Source of the DNA: Candidatus Alkanophagales archaeon
GTDB lineage: Archaea > Halobacteriota > Syntropharchaeia > Alkanophagales > B39-G2
Reading direction: 5' to 3'
Assembly (NCBI GenBank): GCA_003661185.1
Contig: QMVQ01000075.1
Span: forward strand, 1 to 7,261
Length of the DNA: 7,261 nucleotides
Part shown: in pieces, positions 1 through 3,576 of the stretch
Layout: each line of letters opens with the position of its first letter
Position numbering within the stretch: the stretch's first letter is position 1
The notes under the pieces: generated by a model
The model's input: the letters and a program-made list of their open reading frames with translations, nothing else
The model's database searches: none
What the model was told of the DNA's origin: nothing
Translations under genes and position numbers: made by a program

Positions 1-129
1 GATTACGACGTCATGGTCTTGAAGCGAAATGCCCTCCCTACGAATCGCCTCTAAGAAGAGGACGACGATGTCGTCGCCGGGCTTGATTTCCGGGAGGCTT
101 TCAACTCCGATGATTTCGATGCGTCGCAT
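1..129 (-). CDS. cofE: Coenzyme F420-0:L-glutamate ligase, N-terminal part (runs off the left edge)
   Basis: The minus strand from the ATG at 129-127 encodes 43 residues up to the window edge, starting MRRIEIIGVESLPEIKPGDD and continuing through an AI-R-GISLQDHDVVI segment. This matches the N-terminus of CofE/FbiB-type ligases (IxGxxxxPEIxxGDDL, then a GxxLxDGDVVV strand). CofE adds glutamates to coenzyme F420-0 using GTP in the cytoplasm, the last step of F420 synthesis, so the host probably makes F420. The catalytic regions lie outside the window. The start is supported by a TATA-like TTTTTAATTA about 26 bp upstream and by the absence of a Shine-Dalgarno sequence, which suggests a leaderless transcript. 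It lies 64 bp downstream of the DUF2103 gene, has its own promoter, and may also be reached by read-through. Confidence 0.85.
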   Translation of the reverse strand, partial: MRRIEIIGVESLPEIKPGDDIVVLFLEAIRREGISLQDHDVVI

Positions 130-157
130 TAATTAAAAATGGCATTAATTAAAAACG
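126..157. repeat. Two tandem 16-bp repeats over the cofE promoter and start
   Basis: GCATTAATTAAAAATG (126-141) is followed directly by GCATTAATTAAAAACG (142-157), with one mismatch. On the minus strand each unit carries a T-rich TATA-like stretch and an ATG. The ATG of the outer copy (145-143) is out of frame with cofE; that of the inner copy (129-127) is the cofE start. Confidence 0.85.
146..155 (-). promoter_or_regulatory. TATA box of cofE
   Basis: Minus-strand TTTTTAATTA begins 26 bp upstream of the A of the cofE ATG, the usual archaeal TATA-to-start distance. Transcription would begin at or next to the start codon. The second copy of this element, at 130-139, lies too close to the ATG to serve cofE. 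Confidence 0.55.
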
Positions 158-193
158 GCAATTTTCAAACCCCCACTTAAAACACAACTCGCA

Positions 194-925
194 CTAAAGA
201 AGTTTTTTTAACTCCTCGGCAACAAGCTCTCCAAGCTCTTTGTTTGGAGCAGTGGTGACGATGAAGATTTCTTGGACGCTGGAGCCTTCGGAAAGCAGCG
301 CACGCAGGTTTCCACGCTCGTCAGCCCTCGTTATTTTGAGTGCGACGCCGCCGCCCGTTGCCGCTGCGCCCTTTGCTTTTATGCGTCCGGGCACGATTTT
401 CTTAACGTAATGGCATTCCGCAAGCCTTAGAATTATGTTATACCCTCTCCTCTCCCCTATTATCGTGGAGTGAGCGCCGCCAAGCTTCTTATTTGGAGAT
501 GTTTCGACACGCTCAAGCCCGCTAATTTTTAAAAGCTTCAAAAGCTCGCATCTAACGCTTTGAAGACCGACAGCATTGCCCAGACCAAAAAACTTGACGT
601 CAAATGGTATCAATCTTCTAATTTGGGCGAGTTCGTGGCTTTCGGCGAATAGCGCAACAAGTTTTGGTCTTTTTCTATGAATCCTGTCAACGACAAGCTC
701 TAAAAAGTTTCTGAGGCTTATTTGGTATTCGATACTGTCACGTTCGTAGAGATGGAGATACGACTTAACGAAATCCGTGCTGAGTTCTCGCCCTTCGGCA
801 TCAAGCATCAGCAGCGTTGCGCCCTCACTACGCAAGAGGCAGCCTAAGAGCTTTGTCTGGGAAGACCCGCAACTCAAGCAGTAGTCGCCAGGCATTTCTA
901 GCGCCGAGCCGCAAGAGCGGCACAC
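194..925 (-). CDS. Zinc-ribbon protein with C-terminal DUF2103 (predicted metal-binding) domain
   Basis: This is a 243-residue protein if started at GTG 925. The N-terminus has a zinc-ribbon pattern, Cys2-x2-Cys5 and Cys16-x2-Cys19 (CRSCG and CLSCG). Residues about 25-140 are unassigned. Residues about 149-243 resemble DUF2103: a GGAHSTIIG motif, VKKIVPGRIK, a short basic strand, then EGSSVQEIFIVTT followed by an EL-rich helix. Cyanobacterial DUF2103 proteins share the HST..G, TPGVI and GKTVQEVFVVT pattern as I remember the family; function is unknown. The start is uncertain. GTG 925 sits next to the zinc ribbon and has a GAGGT 14 nt upstream. GTG 988, which forms a GTGA overlap with the transporter stop and gives 264 residues, is the main alternative. 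The open frame continues to 1177, but that part lies over the transporter gene and looks non-native. It is probably cotranscribed with the transporter. Confidence 0.75.
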   Translation of the reverse strand: MCRSCGSALEMPGDYCLSCGSSQTKLLGCLLRSEGATLLMLDAEGRELSTDFVKSYLHLYERDSIEYQISLRNFLELVVDRIHRKRPKLVALFAESHELAQIRRLIPFDVKFFGLGNAVGLQSVRCELLKLLKISGLERVETSPNKKLGGAHSTIIGERRGYNIILRLAECHYVKKIVPGRIKAKGAAATGGGVALKITRADERGNLRALLSEGSSVQEIFIVTTAPNKELGELVAEELKKLL

Positions 926-984
926 GCCGGCGGCGGGCGACCTCGGCGTCGGAAGGTTACCGCCCTGCAAGCTGCCAATTTCCC

Positions 985-1750
985 TCACGGCAAAGCCAAA
1001 TATATGGTTCTGATACTTAAAGCGATAATTAACGACGCAACGATTATCATCAGGGTGCGGGAGGGCAGCTTTCTGCAGGCGTATGCGGCGAGGGGTGCGG
1101 CTAAAACTCCGCCGATGATTAATCCGGCGATTATTTCCCAATGCGCAACTCCAATCGTTAGGAAGAAAGTTGCGCATTCACTAACGGTCACGAAGAATTC
1201 AGCAAGGTTAACGGTGCCGATGGCGAAGCGAGGGTTATGCCCTCTTGCGGCGAGCGTCGAGGTCACTATCGGACCCCAGCCGCCGCCCCCGACGGCGTCG
1301 AAAAAGCCCCCTGCCAAGCCCAAGGGAATAAGTTTGGCTCTCACTTTCGTCTCTTGAATCTTCTTGCTCTTGAGCGCTCTCCTGAGAATCAATAAACCCA
1401 TGATGAGGAGGTAAATGGCGACAAAGGGTTTTATCATCTTCTCCGGCACCCCTACGAGGATGTAAGCTCCTAAAATCCCACCCATAACCCCCGGAATCAA
1501 TAGCTTCTTGAACAACCCCCTGTCCACATTTCCAAATCTCAGGTGCGAGAGCCCGGACGCTCCGCTCGTGAAAATCTCAGCAGTATGGACGCTTGCGCTC
1601 GCCGCTGCTGGTGGGATTCCGAGGCTAAGCAGGAAAGTAGTGGAGGTGACCCCGTAGGCCATTCTGGCAGGCTTAAAGCCCGTTTCCAAGGGCCCCGTCA
1701 ATCACCTGAGCCACGAATCCCACCATTACCGCGGTTATTATTCGCCACAA
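985..1750 (-). CDS. TSUP (TauE/SafE) family membrane transporter, interrupted by a 22-nt insert
   Basis: Reading leftward from TTG 1750 gives MWRIITAVMVGFVAQVIDGALG, then after the insert MAYGVTSTTFLLSLGIPPAA and ASVHTAEIFTSGASGLSHLR. This is the typical N-terminal half of TSUP/DUF81 permeases, which move anions such as sulfite, sulfonates or other organic anions; the substrate cannot be told here. A second repeat of the fold follows (GLAGGFFDAVGGGGWGPIVT), with several hydrophobic membrane segments, ending at TGA 987-985. As DNA, the first frame hits TAA at 1675-1673, and the rest (from ATG 1662) is in another frame. Removing 22 nt (1663-1684) gives one 247-residue protein of normal TSUP size. 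It is either spliced at RNA level (see the BHB entry) or a recent pseudogene. An internal start at ATG 1662 has no visible Shine-Dalgarno sequence and would lose the first membrane segment. TTG 1750 has GGTG six nt upstream; ATG 1726 is an alternative. It begins 10 bp after the AbrB-like gene. Confidence 0.8.
1663..1684 (-). other. 22-nt insert, candidate BHB intron in the transporter mRNA
   Basis: The insert separates GGA (Gly, 1687-1685) from ATG (Met, 1662-1660) of the conserved GALG-MAYG motif. In RNA form, UUGG (1689-1686) pairs with CCAG (1667-1664) as a 4-bp central helix with one U-G pair. AAA (1685-1683) is a 3-nt bulge on one strand and AAU (1663-1661) a 3-nt bulge on the other. CGGGC (1682-1678) pairs with GCCUG (1672-1668) as an inner stem with one G-U pair and a UUUAA loop. 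Outside, GGCC (1660-1657) pairs with exon GGCC within 1694-1690, with one of three consecutive C residues bulged. Cuts at the same position in both bulges give the same product, with GGA joined to ATG. GAA flanks both ends, so exact cut positions cannot be told. Confidence 0.6.
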
Positions 1751-1760
1751 ATTCTACACC

Positions 1761-1946
1761 CTAATCCCTTCTAACCCTCGTGACAAGGATGTTACCGTCT
1801 TTGAAGAGAATCCACCTGATTTTGTCGCCGCTCTGCAGCCCGAGCTTTTCAACGATGACCTTCGGCACGGTGGTGCGTCGCCGAGTGCCCCGAATTGTAA
1901 GTGTCGTTTCCGTGACGTATTCCACATCATCCAGCTCCACCCGCAT
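1761..1946 (-). CDS. AbrB/SpoVT-type swapped-hairpin DNA-binding protein
   Basis: This is a 61-residue protein starting MRVELDDVEYVTETTLTIRG. The core RRRTTVPKVIVEKLGLQSGD followed by KIRWILFKDGNILVTRVRR matches the SpoVT-AbrB domain (TVPKxVxxxLGLxxGDKIxW, then a beta strand with DG). Such proteins dimerise and act as transcription regulators or as antitoxins of the MazE kind. No toxin gene is adjacent; the next gene on the same strand is a transporter only 10 bp away. The ATG at 1946 is chosen because a TATA-like TTTATATG begins 28 bp upstream and there is no Shine-Dalgarno sequence, implying a leaderless mRNA. The frame stays open to 2027, but that part translates the upstream repeats. GTG 1925, after GGTGGAG, is another possible start. 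The repeats in front may be its own operator (inference). Confidence 0.85.
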   Translation of the reverse strand: MRVELDDVEYVTETTLTIRGTRRRTTVPKVIVEKLGLQSGDKIRWILFKDGNILVTRVRRD

Positions 1947-1966
1947 GGTAATCTGTAAGCCACAAT

Positions 1967-1974
1967 CATATAAA
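1967..1974 (-). promoter_or_regulatory. TATA box of the AbrB-transporter transcript
   Basis: Minus-strand TTTATATG starts 28 bp upstream of the AbrB-like ATG (1946), the normal archaeal distance for a leaderless start. It abuts the first 21-bp repeat, so proteins bound there would touch the BRE/TATA region. Confidence 0.55.
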
Positions 1975-2028
1975 TTTGGCGTCAAACCAATTTCATTTGG
2001 TATCAAACCAATACCCTTTGGCGTCAAA
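1975..2028. repeat. Three 12-bp motifs at exact 21-bp spacing in the divergent control region
   Basis: TTTGGCGTCAAA (1975-1986), TTTGGTATCAAA (1996-2007) and TTTGGCGTCAAA (2017-2028) start 21 bp apart, two DNA helical turns. Each core is partly self-complementary (TTTG...CAAA). The first two are followed by CCAAT. They fill the middle of the 120-bp gap between the divergent AbrB-like and MBL genes, which is the expected position of operators. Conversion to a coding repeat (IGL-PNEIGLTPN) in the minus frame is an accident of the open frame. Confidence 0.85.
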
Positions 2029-2056
2029 ATATGTAGTAGCTCAACTGAAGTAAAAA

Positions 2057-2062
2057 GGGTGA
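2057..2062 (+). promoter_or_regulatory. Ribosome binding site of the MBL gene
   Basis: GGGTGA lies 4 nt before the TTG at 2067 and decides this unusual start. A weak TATA-like AAAATATG at 2026-2033, overlapping the third repeat, could place the transcript start near 2053-2056. Confidence 0.6.
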
Positions 2063-2066
2063 GAAT

Positions 2067-2747
2067 TTGACGCGCAAGGTATGGCAGGACGTTTACGTCA
2101 TCGGCGGTCCTGACATTTCGGACTCCTTGGACTGCTGCGTTTATTTAGTCGACGTCGCTGACGGCGACGAACTCGTGTTAATTGACACGGGGGCGGGGCG
2201 GAGCTTCAGAGCTCTTGTGCGGAACATCAAGCGGCTGGGGTTCTCTGTGGCGGCAGTGCGTTATGTGCTGGCGACGCACGCCCACATAGACCACATCGGC
2301 GCCCTTGCTCGCTTTAGAGCGCTCGGAGCTAAAATCGTGGCGCACGAGCTTGATGCCACCGCTATCGAAAGCGGCGAGGGAAAAATAGGGACGGAGTTCT
2401 ACGGCGTCAGCTACGAGCCCTGCCCTGTGGACGTTAAGATAAGCGGCGACGCCCTAGAGCTGAAATTCCGAAAGCACGCCCTCAAAATAATACATATCCC
2501 GGGACATACGCCGGGAAGCATCGCCGCATATGTGGACATCTCAGGACAGCGAGTCCTTTTCGGGCAGGACGTCCACGGCCCCTACATGAAAGCGCTCGGC
2601 TCCGACGTTCGCCTCGCAAGACGTTCGTTGGAGAAGCTGCTGAACCTGAACGCCGATATCCTTTGCGAGGGGCACTTCGGCATCTACGAGCCAGCGAGCG
2701 CCGTCCGAAGATATATCGAGGGATACTTAAGGCAGCTCGAGCGTTAG
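2067..2747 (+). CDS. MBL-fold (metallo-beta-lactamase superfamily) hydrolase
   Basis: This is a 226-residue protein with a complete set of metal ligands for a dinuclear MBL site. The motif HAHIDH gives His71, His73, Asp75 and His76; His147 lies in HIPGHTPGS; Asp168 in FGQDVHG; His203 in CEGHFGIYEP. The N-terminal strands include YLVDVADGDELVLIDTGAG, typical of the fold. The sequence is closest in style to glyoxalase II-like or general MBL hydrolases; no substrate can be assigned. No signal peptide or membrane segment is seen, so it is probably cytoplasmic. It begins at TTG with a GGGTGA ribosome site and is divergent from the AbrB-like regulator, with repeat motifs between them, so the two may be co-regulated (inference). 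purE follows 102 bp later with its own promoter. Confidence 0.9.
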   Translation: MTRKVWQDVYVIGGPDISDSLDCCVYLVDVADGDELVLIDTGAGRSFRALVRNIKRLGFSVAAVRYVLATHAHIDHIGALARFRALGAKIVAHELDATAIESGEGKIGTEFYGVSYEPCPVDVKISGDALELKFRKHALKIIHIPGHTPGSIAAYVDISGQRVLFGQDVHGPYMKALGSDVRLARRSLEKLLNLNADILCEGHFGIYEPASAVRRYIEGYLRQLER

Positions 2748-2818
2748 TTAGGAGTATTCGTCTCGTTTCCTGCACAGCCAACAGGACGTGCGCCGTCAAG
2801 CACAAAAACTTTCGCCGC

Positions 2819-2830
2819 AGCTTTAAAGCT
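2819..2830 (+). promoter_or_regulatory. purE TATA box inside a perfect 12-bp palindrome
   Basis: AGCTTTAAAGCT is fully self-complementary and holds TTTAAAG (2822-2828), which starts 28 bp before the purE ATG. With no Shine-Dalgarno sequence in front of purE, a leaderless transcript is likely. Confidence 0.55.
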
Positions 2831-2849
2831 ACGCATCTAAAAGATACGT
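2831..2849. promoter_or_regulatory. Inverted repeat between the purE TATA box and start
   Basis: ACGCATCTAAAAGATACGT is an imperfect inverted repeat: ACG/CGT and ATCT/AGAT pair around AAA with one mismatch. It fills the space between TATA and ATG, where a bound repressor would block initiation. The role is inferred only from position. Confidence 0.4.
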
Positions 2850-3257
2850 ATGCAAGGCAAAGTAGCCGTGATAATGGGGTCCAAGAGCGACGAGGGCGTT
2901 GCGAGAAAGGCGACGGAGGTGCTTGAAAGGCACGGCGTTGCCTACGAACTTAAGGTGCTCTCCGCACATAGAAATCCTGAGGAGCTTGACGAATATGTGA
3001 AAAAGAGCAATGCTGACGTCTTCATAGCGATCGCAGGACTCTCGGCAGCGCTCCCCGGCGCCATAGCCTCAAAGACCGAGAAGCCTGTAATTGGCGTGCC
3101 GGTGAGCGCAAAACTCCTCGGGCTTGACGCGTTACTCTCGATGGTGCAGATGCCCGCAGGCGTGCCCGTCGCCGCTGTCGGCATCGATAACGGGACGAAC
3201 GCCGCACACCTCGCGCTGCGCATCTTGAAATTAAAATACGGCAGCGAGAAAAGCTGA
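2850..3257 (+). CDS. purE: 5-(carboxyamino)imidazole ribonucleotide mutase / AIR carboxylase catalytic subunit
   Basis: This is a 135-residue protein with PurE hallmarks: MGSKSD (9-14) for the phosphate loop, SAHRNP (38-43) with the catalytic-type His40, [10 protein letters not shown] (62-71), PVIGVPV (79-85), [20 protein letters not shown], and [13 protein letters not shown] at the C-terminus. PurE converts N5-CAIR (class I) or AIR plus CO2 (class II) to CAIR in purine synthesis, in the cytoplasm. It is shorter than E. coli PurE (about 169 residues) but appears complete, as in short archaeal forms. The usual His of AAHLPG is Ala here (SAALPG), so class assignment should not rest on that motif. 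purK is not in the window, so whether N5-CAIR or AIR is used stays open. Confidence 0.93.
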   Translation: MQGKVAVIMGSKSDEGVARKATEVLERHGVAYELKVLSAHRNPEELDEYVKKSNADVFIAIAGLSAALPGAIASKTEKPVIGVPVSAKLLGLDALLSMVQMPAGVPVAAVGIDNGTNAAHLALRILKLKYGSEKS

Positions 3258-3531
3258 CTTAATACCCAGCGTCTCACCTTCCCTCCTCGTCGCAACCGCT
3301 TCACCTCAGCTTGTTCAGTTCCAGCGCTGTCTGCAGTGGTCCTTGAACGTGCACATAGAGCAGACAAAAGAATTTTATACTCGTGTTGCTACGAGAAACA
3401 TGAGCCTGTTAATACGTTGGAAATGGTAAAGAGGAAGAAAAAATTCGGATATGCCGCTGGATTGGGGATAACACGAATTCGTATATCTGCAGTTGTCCGA
3501 AATTCACTCCACCCCGCTCAAAAAAGAGAAA

Positions 3532-3540
3532 TTTTTATAA
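3532..3540 (+). promoter_or_regulatory. TATA box of the secreted protein gene
   Basis: TTTTTATAA lies about 26 bp before position 3558, which would give a short leader containing the G-rich ribosome site. A second T-rich element, TTTTTTATA (3547-3555), is a fallback that would give an almost leaderless mRNA. Confidence 0.5.
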
Positions 3541-3559
3541 CACAAGTTTTTTATAGCAT

Positions 3560-3567
3560 GAGGGGGG
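3560..3567 (+). promoter_or_regulatory. Ribosome binding site of the secreted protein gene
   Basis: GAGGGGGG ends 9 nt before ATG 3577 and supports that start, which also puts a clean signal peptide at the N-terminus. Confidence 0.5.
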
Positions 3568-3576
3568 CGTTAAGGG

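Larger units (their letters stand above)
3258..3576. other. Intergenic region between purE and the secreted protein gene
   Basis: These 319 bp hold no gene I can support. The first part is pyrimidine-rich on the plus strand just after purE (CTCACCTTCCCTCCTC), a possible termination zone. At 3373-3379 there is TTTTATA, followed by a 5-bp hairpin (CTCGT/ACGAG, 3380-3395) and an ATG at 3400 that opens a 9-codon frame ending at 3429. A 10-bp palindrome, ACGAATTCGT, lies at 3473-3482. The last 45 bp are the promoter and ribosome site of the next gene. A plus-strand frame from 3336 to 3674 is open, but it resembles nothing and overlaps the signal-peptide region of the next gene. Confidence 0.6.

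Noticed and set aside
926..1177. N-terminal extension of the DUF2103 protein to 1177
   Set aside because: The extension is Arg/His/Asn-rich, lies antiphase over the C-terminal part of the transporter, and looks like shadow translation.
985..1701. An intact 238-residue transporter starting at ATG 1701 (MTGPLETGFKPARMAYG...)
   Set aside because: Its first residues are the wrong-frame reading of the preceding exon and the 22-nt insert; the family motif GFVAQVIDGALG is found in the other frame just upstream.
1947..2027. N-terminal extension of the AbrB-like protein with IGLIPNEIGLTPN repeats
   Set aside because: It is the translation of the 21-bp control repeats and of the TATA box; the leaderless ATG at 1946 fits promoter spacing better.
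2482..2805. 107-residue minus-strand frame
   Set aside because: Arg-rich shadow of the GC-rich MBL gene, with no family resemblance.
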